Counted from the stretch's first letter, positions 8,832 through 18,384 are shown. The stretch is 64,000 nucleotides of DNA from Fontibacterium sp040404065 (GCA_040404065.1 JBBAJM010000001.1); one strand, 5' to 3'. Made by a program: numbers and translations. Notes: generated by a model not told the origin, from the letters alone.

Positions 8832-9062
8832 ATGGCAATCAAACAAGAAGAAATTCATAAACTTTTAAAAGAAGGTTTCCCGGAAGCTGATATTGAAATT
8901 AGTGATTTAGCTGGAGACGACAATCACTTTGCTGCTAAAATCAAGTCTTCAAGATTTAAAGGGAAAACTAGAGTTCAGCAACACCAAATGGTATATGCTT
9001 CACTCAAAGGAAAAATGGGAAATGAATTGCACGCATTAGCGCTAACAACTGAGGAAAAATAA
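8832..9062 (+). CDS. BolA family protein
   Basis: This 76-residue protein has the compact BolA fold. LLKEGFPEADIEISDLAGDD is the N-terminal helix and strand, HFAAKIKSSRFKGKTRVQQHQMVY carries the conserved FKGK and HQ residues, and LHALALTT closes the domain. BolA proteins pair with monothiol glutaredoxins to bind a [2Fe-2S] cluster, the conserved histidine of the HQMVY region being a cluster ligand in characterised pairs. The partner glutaredoxin follows after one base, so a functional pair is likely. The link to purL upstream is probably only transcriptional. Confidence 0.92.
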   Translation: MAIKQEEIHKLLKEGFPEADIEISDLAGDDNHFAAKIKSSRFKGKTRVQQHQMVYASLKGKMGNELHALALTTEEK

Positions 9063-9063
9063 T

Positions 9064-9369
9064 ATGACAACAATTAATGATAAAATAAAAGATATTATAA
9101 ATAAAAATGACGTAGTCCTGTTTATGAAAGGCACTCCTGAAATGCCACAATGTGGATTTTCAATGACAGTCTGTAATATTTTAAAAGAATTAAAAGTAAA
9201 ATTTAACGGCATAAATGTTTTGGCGGATCCTGAAATTAGACAAGGCATTAAAGATTTTAGTAACTGGCCAACTGTGCCTCAACTTTTTGTTAAAGGAGAA
9301 TTTATTGGTGGCTGTGATATCGCTAAGGAAATGTATGAAAAAGGCGAATTACAAAAAATAATAAAATAA
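9064..9369 (+). CDS. grxD: Monothiol glutaredoxin (CGFS type)
   Basis: The 101-residue protein is a Grx4-type monothiol glutaredoxin. It has the CGFS active site at residues 30-33 within EMPQCGFSMTVCNIL, the TVPQLFVKGEFIGG glutathione/cis-proline segment and a final GGCDIAKEMYEKGEL helix. Such proteins carry a bridging [2Fe-2S] cluster and deliver it to apo-proteins or, with BolA, act in iron signalling. Its gene follows bolA directly and ends seven bases from the convergent rpsD stop. Confidence 0.95.
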   Translation: MTTINDKIKDIINKNDVVLFMKGTPEMPQCGFSMTVCNILKELKVKFNGINVLADPEIRQGIKDFSNWPTVPQLFVKGEFIGGCDIAKEMYEKGELQKIIK

Positions 9370-9376
9370 AAAATTA

Positions 9377-9994
9377 TTATCGAGAGTAATACTCGACAAC
9401 TAATTTAGGTTCCATTTGCACAGGATATGGAATTTGATCGTACTTTGGAACTCTAGTAAATTCTGCAGTCATTTTTTTATGGTCAGCTACGATATAATCG
9501 GGAACTTCTCTTTCTTTGCTTTGCGTTGCACCAATAATTGGAATTGATTGTTTAAAAGAATCTTTTATTTCCACCACATCATTTTCAGATACTAAATAAC
9601 TAGAAATATTTACTTTCTTGCCATTTACTTTTACTTTTCCATGATTAATAATTTGTCTTGCTGCAAATACAGTGATTGCAAACTTTGCTCTGTAGATAAC
9701 GGCGTCCAATCTTCTTTCTAATAAACCAACTAAATTTTCTCCTGTGTCACCTTTTTTCTTATAAGCTTTTCTAAAAAGATTTCTAAATTGTCTCTCGCTC
9801 ATATTGCCGTAATAACTTTTTAATTTTTGTTTAGCTTGCAATTGAATATTGTAATCTGAAGGCTTGCCTTTGTTTCTTTGCCCGTGTTGTCCTGGACGAT
9901 AGGCTCTAGTGTTGAAAGGACTTTTAGGTCTTCCCCAAAGGTTTACACCCAGTCGTCTATCAACTTTGTGAGTAGAATTTAATCTTTTTGTCAT
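9377..9994 (-). CDS. rpsD: 30S ribosomal protein S4
   Basis: S4 (205 residues) binds 16S rRNA early in 30S assembly. The N-terminal LNSTHKVDRRLGVNLWGRPK and the central S4 RNA-binding domain RRLDAVIYRAKFA...ARQIINHGKVKVNGKKVN are unmistakable, and the C-terminal segment ends in VVEYYSR. It stands alone here, not in the alpha operon, as is usual in Alphaproteobacteria. It is convergent with grxD and preceded by only 46 bases before the trmJ-like gene. Confidence 0.97.
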   Translation of the reverse strand: MTKRLNSTHKVDRRLGVNLWGRPKSPFNTRAYRPGQHGQRNKGKPSDYNIQLQAKQKLKSYYGNMSERQFRNLFRKAYKKKGDTGENLVGLLERRLDAVIYRAKFAITVFAARQIINHGKVKVNGKKVNISSYLVSENDVVEIKDSFKQSIPIIGATQSKEREVPDYIVADHKKMTAEFTRVPKYDQIPYPVQMEPKLVVEYYSR

Positions 9995-10040
9995 ATTTAA
10001 AAGTGCCCTGTTATAATAACCCTCATTCTTTTAGTCAATG

Positions 10041-10778
10041 TTACTCACGCTCCTTATACTTAAGAAAAGAACTAATAACTCCAGATAAAGTTCTGATTTC
10101 CTGCGTAGACAGCAGACTTCGATGAAAAATATTTTTAATACTTCTAATCATTTGTTGTCGTTTTTCTTCTGGTTTTAAAAATCCAACCTTATCTAAATGA
10201 GATATAAAAAAATTTAAAAAAGCCTGAACTTCACTTTTTTTGGCATCTTCACTTCTATATAAATTTTTAACGAACGGTTCAATTTTTTTTGATGATAAAA
10301 ATAATTGAAAAGCAAAAACTGTAACAGCATGGGAAAGGTTTAATGATTTAAATTTAACATTGGTTGGAATATTGACTAAGTAATTAGCGTTAATAAGATC
10401 ATCGTTACTTAATCCTGATGCTTCTGGTCCAAATAAAATGCCGATTTTTTTATTTAAAGAATTTTGTTTTTTTATAATTTTTACTGCTTCATTTAAATCA
10501 ATTATCTTTTTATTCACGGATCTATTTCTTGATGTTGTTGCAAAAACAAAATTTAAATCTGCTACAGCATCATCATTATTCAGATATACTTTGGCTTTAT
10601 GAACAATATCTTTAGCTTCTACAGCCGTATAAGTTGCACTTTTATTTGGCCAACTATCACGAGGTGCTACTAATCTTAAATTTTCAAAATTAAAATTTTT
10701 TAACGACCTTGCAGCCGCACCTATGTTTTCACCAAGCTGTGGTCTAATTAAAATAAAGTTAATGTTTTTAGATAACAT
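10041..10778 (-). CDS. trmJ: TrmH/SpoU-family tRNA 2'-O-methyltransferase (TrmJ-like)
   Basis: This 245-residue SPOUT methyltransferase probably methylates ribose at position 32 of tRNAs using SAM. Motif 1 is RPQLGENIGAAARSLKNF (12-29), motif 2 is LFGPEASGLSNDDL (115-128) and motif 3 is SLNLSHAVTVFAFQLF (145-160), forming the trefoil knot. The extra C-terminal helical domain of about 80 residues separates TrmJ/LasT-type proteins from shorter TrmL. The exact target nucleotide is inferred. It starts one base inside the cimA stop and is probably in the cimA-cysS-nadE unit. Confidence 0.85.
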   Translation of the reverse strand: MLSKNINFILIRPQLGENIGAAARSLKNFNFENLRLVAPRDSWPNKSATYTAVEAKDIVHKAKVYLNNDDAVADLNFVFATTSRNRSVNKKIIDLNEAVKIIKKQNSLNKKIGILFGPEASGLSNDDLINANYLVNIPTNVKFKSLNLSHAVTVFAFQLFLSSKKIEPFVKNLYRSEDAKKSEVQAFLNFFISHLDKVGFLKPEEKRQQMIRSIKNIFHRSLLSTQEIRTLSGVISSFLKYKERE

Positions 10779-12382
10779 TACAAATTAGCAGGGGCCTTAT
10801 CTTTAAATAATTTGTAATCAATACTATCTATTAACGCTCTAAAAGAAGCTTCAATAATATTTGGCGAAACTCCAATGGTAAACCAAACATCACCTGTGCT
10901 ATCTGTGCTTTCAATAGAGACACGGGTAATTGCATTAGTTCCTGTGTTTAAAATTCTTACTTTATAATCTAAAAGTTTTAAATCTTTTAGATACTCAGCA
11001 TATTTTCCAATTTTTTCTACATTGGATCTAATGGCATTATCAATCGCATTCACTGGTCCGTTACCTGATCCTTCGCAAACGATATCTTTTTTATCAACTT
11101 GCAACACAACTGTTGCATAAGAATTAATGATTTCGCTATCAGCGTTCTTGCTAACTTTAACTTCGTATTTTTTAATATTCAAATAATTTGGAACTTCATT
11201 TAACAATCTACGAGTTAAAAGTTCAAATGACGCATCTGCTCCATCATATGCATATCCAATAAATTCTCTGTCTTTTACCTGTTCTAATAGTTTTTGAACA
11301 TTAGGATCGTCTTTATTAATTTTGATATTTAACTTTTCTAATCTTGATAAAATATTTGACCTCCCAGACTGATCTGAAATGACAATATTTCTTTTGTTGC
11401 CAACAGATTCTGGCGATACATGTTCATAAGTTTTTGGATTTTTTTCTACAGCAGAAACATGCAGTCCGCCTTTATGCGAAAATGCTGATGCGCCAACATA
11501 AGCTGCATGATTATTAGGTTTTCTATTTAAAATTTCATCTAATAATCTTGAGCATTCTGTTAAGTACTTAATCTTTTTTTCTTCTACTGAAATATCAAAC
11601 CTATCTCTAAAATATTTTTTAAATAATAAAGTTGGAATAATAGAAACGATATTTGCGTTTCCGCATCTTTCCCCTAAACCATTTAGAGTGCCCTGCACTT
11701 GTCTTGCTCCAGATCTAATAGCAGCTAATGTGTTAGCGACTGCATTTTCAGTATCATTATGTGTATGAATACCTAAATTTTTTCCAGGTATAGTCTTTGC
11801 AACATCATTTACAATCTCTTCAATCTCAAAAGGTAAAGTTCCACCATTGGTATCACAAAGCACAACCCATCTTGCTCCATTGTCGTATGCTGAACGAATA
11901 CATTCTAGTGCGTAATCTTTATTGTTTTTATATCCATCAAAAAAATGCTCAGCATCAAACATATACTCTCTTTTATTTTCAACAAAATGCTTCGTTGTTT
12001 CTGCAATATTTTTTAAATTTTCTTCTTTTGAAATTCCTAAGGCTACATCAACATGAAAATCCCATGTCTTACCTACAATGCAGACTGACTTTGTATTAGA
12101 GTTAAGAATTGCTGATAGACCAGGATCGTTTTCTGCGCTTCTTCCAGATTTTTTGGTCATTCCGAAAGCAACCAGTGTTGAATTTAAAAGTTTTGGTGGT
12201 TTGCTAAAAAAATTAGTATCTGTTGGATTTGCACCAGGCCATCCTGCTTCAATATAATCAACTCCTAATTTAGATAAAGCATTAGCAATCCTATTTTTTT
12301 CATCCATAGAAAAATCAACTCCTTGCGTCTGAGCTCCGTCTCGCAAAGTTGTGTCAAAAATATAAATTTTTTCTTTACTCAT
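10778..12382 (-). CDS. cimA: (R)-citramalate synthase
   Basis: CimA (534 residues) condenses pyruvate and acetyl-CoA to citramalate, a threonine-independent route to 2-oxobutyrate and isoleucine. The DRE-TIM signature FDTTLRDGAQTQG occupies residues 9-21, the metal-binding HTHNDTENAVAN and the catalytic GLGERCGNANI follow, and a LeuA-type regulatory domain fills about residues 390-530. The opening, the long spacer and the YVGASAFSHKGGLHVSAV block fit the CimA/LeuA2 branch rather than classical isopropylmalate synthase. It abuts cysS (stop and start share one base) and trmJ. Confidence 0.9.
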   Translation of the reverse strand: MSKEKIYIFDTTLRDGAQTQGVDFSMDEKNRIANALSKLGVDYIEAGWPGANPTDTNFFSKPPKLLNSTLVAFGMTKKSGRSAENDPGLSAILNSNTKSVCIVGKTWDFHVDVALGISKEENLKNIAETTKHFVENKREYMFDAEHFFDGYKNNKDYALECIRSAYDNGARWVVLCDTNGGTLPFEIEEIVNDVAKTIPGKNLGIHTHNDTENAVANTLAAIRSGARQVQGTLNGLGERCGNANIVSIIPTLLFKKYFRDRFDISVEEKKIKYLTECSRLLDEILNRKPNNHAAYVGASAFSHKGGLHVSAVEKNPKTYEHVSPESVGNKRNIVISDQSGRSNILSRLEKLNIKINKDDPNVQKLLEQVKDREFIGYAYDGADASFELLTRRLLNEVPNYLNIKKYEVKVSKNADSEIINSYATVVLQVDKKDIVCEGSGNGPVNAIDNAIRSNVEKIGKYAEYLKDLKLLDYKVRILNTGTNAITRVSIESTDSTGDVWFTIGVSPNIIEASFRALIDSIDYKLFKDKAPANL

Positions 12383-13737
12383 TATTTATGTTTCCAAGTC
12401 GTATTATTATTCAAATCTTCGATGATAATTCCTTTTTCTTCAAGATTTAATCTAATTTTATCTGCTTTTTTAAAATCTTTATTTTTTCTAGCAAGATTCC
12501 GTTTTTGTACTAGATTTTCAATTTCACTTACATCTAAATCTGATTTCTTTTTTAAAATATTAAATTGTTGCTGACTTTCACCGAATAGTCCTAAAAACCT
12601 AAGCGCAGAATTTAAATCTTTTTTAGCCACAACGTCGCCTTCTTTTGCTTTATTATAAATACTATGAATGTTTGTTATAAATTTTGGCGTATTTAAATCA
12701 TCTAATAAAATACTAAATAATTCATTACTAATTTCTTCTGTATCAGGAGTGTAAAAACTATACCAACCTTCTAATATTTTTTTATTAGTTTCTAAGACTT
12801 TTAAATTCCAATCTAATGGCTGCCTGTAATGAGTTCCTAGAATGGACAATCTAATAATTTGACCATTAAAATTATCTTTCAAATTATTAATTGTTACAAA
12901 ATTACCGTCAGACTTTGACATTTTTTTTCCATTAACTGTTACATAACCATTATGCATCCAATATTTTGCAAAAAAACTTGTATTATTTGAACAAATTGAC
13001 TGGGCTATTTCATTTTCATGATGTGGGAAAATTAGGTCTAGACCACCACAATGAAGATCAAATTCTTTTCCTAAATATTTCTCTGCCATCGCCGAGCATT
13101 CTATATGCCAGCCTGGTCTGCCTTTTCCCCACGGAGAATCCCATGAAGGTTCATTTTCTTTTGAAGGCTTCCAAAGCACAAAATCTAAAGGATTGGTTTT
13201 CAATTCTGAAACTTCGACTCTTGACCCAGATATTAATTCCTTTGGATTCTTATTTGATAAGCTTCCGTAATTTGGAAATTTATTTACATCAAAATACACA
13301 TTACCATCTTTAAGATATGCGAATTTCTTATTTAATAAATTCTCTATCATTTTAATCATTTCTTTAATATTTTCTGTTGCTCTAGGTTGATTGTTTGGGT
13401 TTAAACAATTTAAATATTTGCAATCACTTAAAAAACCATCTTCAATATTCTTTGTAAGTTCACTAATATTAATTTTTAATTCATGAGCTCTTTGAATAAT
13501 TTTATCATCAATGTCAGTAACGTTTCTCACGTAATTGACTTTATTTTTGCCGAAAATTTTAATTAAGATTCTATATACAAGATCAAAAATAATTAAGGGT
13601 CTTGCATTTCCAATATGAGGATGATCATAAACGGTAGGGCCGCAAACGTACATTCCAACCGAATTTTTATTCAACGGAGTAAAATCTTCTTTGTATCGGC
13701 TTAAAGTATTAAATATTTTTAAATTACTCCCTGTCAT
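12382..13737 (-). CDS. cysS: Cysteine--tRNA ligase
   Basis: This class I aminoacyl-tRNA synthetase (451 residues) charges tRNA-Cys. The catalytic HIGH motif is present as HIGN (41-44) after the zinc-ligand segment MYVCGPTVYDHP, and KMSKSDGN is the second ATP-binding signature. The remaining zinc ligands lie in WHIECSAM and DLHCGGLDLIFPHHENE. The C-terminal tRNA-binding domain is present but short. Its start overlaps the nadE stop by 14 bases, placing it in a nadE-cysS-cimA-trmJ unit. Confidence 0.96.
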   Translation of the reverse strand: MTGSNLKIFNTLSRYKEDFTPLNKNSVGMYVCGPTVYDHPHIGNARPLIIFDLVYRILIKIFGKNKVNYVRNVTDIDDKIIQRAHELKINISELTKNIEDGFLSDCKYLNCLNPNNQPRATENIKEMIKMIENLLNKKFAYLKDGNVYFDVNKFPNYGSLSNKNPKELISGSRVEVSELKTNPLDFVLWKPSKENEPSWDSPWGKGRPGWHIECSAMAEKYLGKEFDLHCGGLDLIFPHHENEIAQSICSNNTSFFAKYWMHNGYVTVNGKKMSKSDGNFVTINNLKDNFNGQIIRLSILGTHYRQPLDWNLKVLETNKKILEGWYSFYTPDTEEISNELFSILLDDLNTPKFITNIHSIYNKAKEGDVVAKKDLNSALRFLGLFGESQQQFNILKKKSDLDVSEIENLVQKRNLARKNKDFKKADKIRLNLEEKGIIIEDLNNNTTWKHK

Positions 13738-14467
13738 TAAATTTGCAGATTGGAATCGGAATCATTTTATGGAGATTTCTTTTTCTAATCTTTATATAAT
13801 TTTCATAATTTTTGTTTTTATTATCCAACATTGCCATCTCTAAATCCTCATAAGACATTCCTAATTGGCGTTCATCTGTTCTTCCATCTGCCCATAGCCC
13901 ATCTGTGGGTGGAGCATTAATAATATCTTCTAGTATATTTAATTCTTTTCCCATTTTCCAAACTTGGGATTTTAAACAGTCTGCGATTGGAGAAATATCT
14001 ACTCCTCCGTCTCCATATTTGGTAAAAAAACCAACTCCAAAATCTTCTATCTTATTTCCTGTTCCAACAACAATTCCGTTATTTGCTCCTGCAACTTGGT
14101 AAAGAGTTGTCATTCGAATTCTTGCTCTAGAATTTGCGAAAGCAAGTTCATTATTAAATTTACCTAATGTTTTTTCAAAAACATTAAATACATCATCTAA
14201 ATTAATAATAATTTCATCCACGTTAGAAAATTTACTTTTCAGCCATTTTAAATGAGCTTTGCTTAAATCATCTTGAAACTTAAGTTGTCTAATAGGCATA
14301 GACAAAACTTTAGTATTAATTCCTGTCATTGCAGAAATAGTGCTCACCACGGCTGAATCAATTCCTCCTGAAACCCCGACCACTAAACAGTCAGGTTTTT
14401 TTTCCATTGAATTACAGTAGTTTTTGATCCAGTTTTTAATAAATTGAATTCTCTCTGTTGTGTTCAT
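13724..14467 (-). CDS. nadE: NAD+ synthase, ammonia-dependent type
   Basis: NadE (247 residues) adenylates and amidates nicotinate adenine dinucleotide to NAD+. The PP-loop GVSGGIDSAV is at residues 31-40, with GTGNKIEDFGVGFFTKYGDG and the DGLWADGRTDE region forming the substrate pocket. There is no nitrilase glutaminase domain, so free ammonia is the expected nitrogen donor. The gene is the first of the cysS-cimA run and overlaps cysS by 14 bases. The 57-base gap upstream separates it from the DAHP synthase gene. Confidence 0.93.
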   Translation of the reverse strand: MNTTERIQFIKNWIKNYCNSMEKKPDCLVVGVSGGIDSAVVSTISAMTGINTKVLSMPIRQLKFQDDLSKAHLKWLKSKFSNVDEIIINLDDVFNVFEKTLGKFNNELAFANSRARIRMTTLYQVAGANNGIVVGTGNKIEDFGVGFFTKYGDGGVDISPIADCLKSQVWKMGKELNILEDIINAPPTDGLWADGRTDERQLGMSYEDLEMAMLDNKNKNYENYIKIRKRNLHKMIPIPICKFNDRE

Positions 14468-14524
14468 TTTAATATTTTTACCTTTTTTTAAGTTTGAAGC
14501 AAAAAAATTATTAAAAAATAATTT

Positions 14525-15901
14525 TTAAGAAGCTTTTCTTATGGAATTTATTGAATATTTAGAATTTTTCTTAATCTCTTCAGAAATTAAAAATGCCAAT
14601 TCAATCGCTTGGTTTGCGTTTAGTCTAGGATCACAATGAGTATGATATCTATCCGATAGATCTTTATCAGTGATATTCTGCGCACCCCCAATACACTCGG
14701 TTACATTCTTTCCTGTCATCTCAATGTGCAATCCTCCAGCATAAGTTCCTTCACTTTGGTGAACTTCGAAGAAACTTTTAACTTCAGAAATAATATTTTC
14801 AAATGGTCTTGTCTTATAACCAGTTGAGGCCTTGATAGTGTTTCCATGCATAGGATCACATGACCAAATAACTTTTTTATCTGATTTTTTAATAGCCTTA
14901 ATAAGCTTTGGTAAAAAAGTTTTTACTTTATCATGACCAAATCTTGCTATTAAAGTTATTCTTCCAGCTTCATTTTCTGGATTCAAAACATCAATTAATT
15001 TTACAAGTTCCTGTGGATCTAAAGTAGGACCACATTTAATTCCTATAGGATTTTTAATGCCTCTACAGAATTCAACATGGGCCCCATCCAGCTGTCTTGT
15101 TCTATCACCAATCCATAAAAAATGAGCAGAAGTGTCGTGGTATTCTCCTGTTGTAGAATCAATACGTGTCATCGCTTCCTCAAACGGAAGATGTAATGCT
15201 TCATGGCTAGTATAAAAATTAACTGTTCTTAATCTTCTATTTTGCTCAATAGTAATTCCACATGCATCCATAAAGCTTAAAGCATCACTTACCTTATCTT
15301 GTATTTCTTTAAATCTTTTATTTGCATTGTCATTCACGAAATCCATATTCCACAAATGTACTTTGCTTAAATCAGCAAACCCTCCTTGTGAGAATGCTCT
15401 TAGTAAATTTAATGTTGCTGCAGCTTGAGAGTATGATCTTAATAATCTTATAGGATCAGGTCTTCTAGAGTCGTCATCAAATTTCATGCCATTAATATTG
15501 TCCCCTAAGTAACTAGGCAATTCCTTGCCGTTAATCACTTCTGTAGGTGAGCTACGTGGCTTTGAAAATTGACCTGCTACCCTACCAAGTTTTACGATTG
15601 GTAAATGCGATGACACAGTTAATATTAAAGATACTTGCAAAATAACTTTAAATAAATCTCTAATATTATCTGGATGAAACTCTTCAAAACTTTCTGCACA
15701 ATCTCCACCTTGAAATAAAAAAGCTTTTCCTTCACTTACATCACTTAACAAATGTTTAAGCGTGCGTGTTTCACCTGCAAATACAAGTGGTGGGAATTTT
15801 GAAATTTCCTTTAAAACTTCGTTAAGCTTACCTTCGTTTTCATAAACGGGTAAATGCTTTGCAGTTTTTTTTTTCCAAGAATCTGGGTTCCAATTTTTCA
15901 T
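14525..15901 (-). CDS. 3-deoxy-7-phosphoheptulonate (DAHP) synthase, class II
   Basis: The enzyme (458 residues) condenses PEP and erythrose 4-phosphate, the first step to aromatic amino acids. The plant/Mycobacterium-type class II form is clear from PPLVFAGETRTLK, QGGDCAESF (64-72, metal-ligand C68), GRVAGQFSKPRSSP, YHTHCDPRLNANQA and the HGNTIKASTGYKTR block. Position 15901 is the first ATG; a TTG two codons earlier also fits. A short AGG precedes it. The gene sits 50 bases from glmS, same strand. No leader peptide or attenuator is visible in the 43-49 base gap. Confidence 0.93.
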   Translation of the reverse strand: MKNWNPDSWKKKTAKHLPVYENEGKLNEVLKEISKFPPLVFAGETRTLKHLLSDVSEGKAFLFQGGDCAESFEEFHPDNIRDLFKVILQVSLILTVSSHLPIVKLGRVAGQFSKPRSSPTEVINGKELPSYLGDNINGMKFDDDSRRPDPIRLLRSYSQAAATLNLLRAFSQGGFADLSKVHLWNMDFVNDNANKRFKEIQDKVSDALSFMDACGITIEQNRRLRTVNFYTSHEALHLPFEEAMTRIDSTTGEYHDTSAHFLWIGDRTRQLDGAHVEFCRGIKNPIGIKCGPTLDPQELVKLIDVLNPENEAGRITLIARFGHDKVKTFLPKLIKAIKKSDKKVIWSCDPMHGNTIKASTGYKTRPFENIISEVKSFFEVHQSEGTYAGGLHIEMTGKNVTECIGGAQNITDKDLSDRYHTHCDPRLNANQAIELAFLISEEIKKNSKYSINSIRKAS

Positions 15902-15950
15902 ATTCAACCTAAAGTATATATAAGGAGCAAACTAAGCGTACAAGAATAAA

Positions 15951-17771
15951 CTATTCGACAGTAACAGATTTTGCTAGATTTCTTGGCTTATCTATATCGT
16001 GACCTTTTTTTAAAGCCACATAATAAGCAAGTAGTTGCAAAGGTATATTAGTTAAAAACGGAGAAAGAAATTTATTAATTTTTGGAATTTTAACTTCGTA
16101 CCAAATATTTTCATGAGGATCTTCTCCTTCGAGATGATCAGATATTAATAAAATTTTTCCACCACGTGCAATAACTTCCTGCATATTAGAAATAGTTTTT
16201 TCATAAAATCTATCTTTTGGTGCTATCACAACTACAGGCATTCCATTTTCAATTAAAGCTAACGGACCATGCTTCATTTCACCAGCTGGATAACCATCTG
16301 CATGCAGGTAAGTAAGTTCTTTAAATTTAAGTGCTCCTTCTAATGCTATTGGGTATGACAACCCTCTTCCTAAAAAAATAGATCCTTTGATGTCTGTAAA
16401 GTCATCTGCTAACTCCTCAATTATTTTTTTCTTATCTAAAATTAGAGAAACATCAGAATGAATTTTTTCTAAATCTTTAACGATATCAAAATATTCATTC
16501 TCTTTTATTTCATTTCTAATTCTTGAAATTTTTAAGATAAATAATAATAAAACTAAAATTTGACCTGTAAAAGCTTTTGTTGAAGCCACTCCAACTTCCG
16601 GACCCACATGTATTGGAAGGACTAAATCTGACAATCTTGATAGAGAACTTTCAGTTACGTTTACAATTGAGCAAGTTTTAGCGCCATTCTTCTTACAAAA
16701 ATCTAATGCAGCAATTGTGTCAGCTGTTTCACCTGATTGAGAAACAAAAATATATAGTACATTATCTTTTATTTTATTATTTCTATATCTAAACTCGGAA
16801 GCAACATCGACATTTGCATCTAAATTAGTAAATTCTTCAAACCAATATTTTCCAAGTACACAAGCATGATAAGCGGTACCGCAAGCTATTAAGTTAACTT
16901 TTGTAATTTTTTTAGGATCGATTGGAAAATTAACAATATTAATTTCTTTTCTTATTTTATCAAAATACTCGTTAATGCATTTTTTTATAACTGCCGGCTG
17001 TTCAAATATCTCTTTTGACATAAAATCTTTAAACCCGCCTTTGTCATAAATCCCTTTATCACTTGATAATTGATATATTTTTTTATCAATTCTTTTATTA
17101 TTTTTATCAAAAAACTCTATTTTATCTTTTGAAATGACACATACATCGCCATCATCCAGATAGGAAACTTCATTAGTCATAGAATTAAGTGCATAAGAAT
17201 CTGATCCTAAATATTTTTCTTTATCACCATAACCTACCGCAAGTGGACTTCCTCTTCTTGCTCCCACAATTAAGTTATCAAATTTTTTAAAAATAATTCC
17301 TAAGGCAAAACTTCCTTCTAATTCTTTTAAAGTTTCAAAAACTGCTTCTAAATAACTCATTTTTTTTAAATGCTCTGTAATAAGATGAGTTACAACTTCT
17401 GTATCTGTTTGCGACTTGAAAAAATGTCCTTTTTGTAAAAGTTTCTTTTTAAGAATACTTGAATTTTCAATAATTCCATTATGAACAACGGAAACATCTT
17501 CTGATGAATGAGGATGGGCATTTAACTCGTTTGGGACCCCATGAGTTGCCCAGCGCACATGCCCAATGCCAATATTTCCCGATAATGAAGTTTTTTTAAT
17601 TAATTTCTCCAAATCAACAACTTTTCCAGCACACTTGTTTTCAATAATCTCTCCATTAACAATTGTTGAAATTCCAGCGGAGTCATAACCTCTATACTCA
17701 AGTTTTTTTAATGAATCTAATATACGCGCCGTTGTATCTTTGTAGCTAACAATACCAATAATACCGCACAT
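15951..17771 (-). CDS. glmS: Glutamine--fructose-6-phosphate aminotransferase (isomerizing)
   Basis: GlmS (606 residues) makes glucosamine 6-phosphate, the entry to peptidoglycan and LPS amino sugars. C2 of MCGIIGIV is the Ntn glutaminase nucleophile, followed by LEYRGYDSAG and GHVRWATHGVP. Two SIS sugar-isomerase domains follow (CGTAYHA, FVSQSGETADT, LGRGLSYPIALEGALKFKEL), and the C-terminus ends SVTVE as in the family. No glmS ribozyme is apparent upstream. It directly follows a GlmU acetyltransferase-domain gene (seven bases), so these amino-sugar genes are probably co-transcribed. Confidence 0.96.
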   Translation of the reverse strand: MCGIIGIVSYKDTTARILDSLKKLEYRGYDSAGISTIVNGEIIENKCAGKVVDLEKLIKKTSLSGNIGIGHVRWATHGVPNELNAHPHSSEDVSVVHNGIIENSSILKKKLLQKGHFFKSQTDTEVVTHLITEHLKKMSYLEAVFETLKELEGSFALGIIFKKFDNLIVGARRGSPLAVGYGDKEKYLGSDSYALNSMTNEVSYLDDGDVCVISKDKIEFFDKNNKRIDKKIYQLSSDKGIYDKGGFKDFMSKEIFEQPAVIKKCINEYFDKIRKEINIVNFPIDPKKITKVNLIACGTAYHACVLGKYWFEEFTNLDANVDVASEFRYRNNKIKDNVLYIFVSQSGETADTIAALDFCKKNGAKTCSIVNVTESSLSRLSDLVLPIHVGPEVGVASTKAFTGQILVLLLFILKISRIRNEIKENEYFDIVKDLEKIHSDVSLILDKKKIIEELADDFTDIKGSIFLGRGLSYPIALEGALKFKELTYLHADGYPAGEMKHGPLALIENGMPVVVIAPKDRFYEKTISNMQEVIARGGKILLISDHLEGEDPHENIWYEVKIPKINKFLSPFLTNIPLQLLAYYVALKKGHDIDKPRNLAKSVTVE

Positions 17772-17778
17772 AATATTT

Positions 17779-18384
17779 TTATTTTTTCTTAAACTCTCTT
17801 TGAGGAGCCCTGCTTAGTACAAGAGAATTATCTTTTACGTTTTTAGTAATAGTTGATCCTGCTCCAACTATTGAATTTTTTCCTATTTTAACTGGCGCAA
17901 CTAATGATGTGTTTGATCCCACAAAAACATTATCTAAAATATTTGTTTTATATTTATTTTTTCCATCATAATTGCAAGTAATTGTCCCAGCTCCAATATT
18001 AACATTTTTTCCAAGCGTTGAATCGCCTACATAACTTAAATGATTTATTTTAGAATTTTTTCCAATTTTTGATTTTTTTATTTCTACAAAATTACCAATT
18101 CTAGAATTGTCTTCCAAAACTGTTTCAGGTCTTAGTCTTGCAAAAGGTCCTATTGTTACATTATTTCCAATTTTGGTTTTTTCTATATAAGAAAAACTTA
18201 AAATTTTAACATTGTTACCAATTTTTACGCCCTTACCAATAACAACATAAGGTTCAATTGTAACATTTTTTCCAAACTTTGTATCTGAAGATAAATATAT
18301 TGAATCAGAAGAAATTAATTTTACACCTTTTTTAATTGCTAATTTTTTAATTTTACTTTGTAATAATTTTTCTAATTCAGACAT
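17779..18384 (-). CDS. GlmU acetyltransferase domain only (glucosamine-1-phosphate N-acetyltransferase)
   Basis: The 201-residue product matches only the C-terminal half of GlmU: a linker helix (about residues 1-20), then left-handed beta-helix hexapeptides to residue 190. IGPFARLRPET (78-88), VGNFVE-type NFVEIKKSKIG, NHLSYVGDSTLG with the catalytic base H115, and GAGTITCNYDG (131-141) are the acetyltransferase active site. The roughly 230-residue uridyltransferase domain with its LAAGxGTRM loop is missing, and no remnant lies in the 145 bases upstream. It should acetylate GlcN-1-P with acetyl-CoA, with UDP transfer done by another protein. It lies just upstream of glmS. Confidence 0.88.
   Translation of the reverse strand: MSELEKLLQSKIKKLAIKKGVKLISSDSIYLSSDTKFGKNVTIEPYVVIGKGVKIGNNVKILSFSYIEKTKIGNNVTIGPFARLRPETVLEDNSRIGNFVEIKKSKIGKNSKINHLSYVGDSTLGKNVNIGAGTITCNYDGKNKYKTNILDNVFVGSNTSLVAPVKIGKNSIVGAGSTITKNVKDNSLVLSRAPQREFKKK

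Noticed and set aside
11797..12099. Open frames antisense to cimA, cysS, serA and serC
   Set aside because: They are shadows within strongly supported genes, have unlikely compositions and show no domain or ribosome-binding site.
15902..17771. glmS ribozyme or another riboswitch around glmS and the DAHP synthase gene
   Set aside because: The gaps are 7 and about 49 bases, too short for the known elements, and no conserved core was seen.
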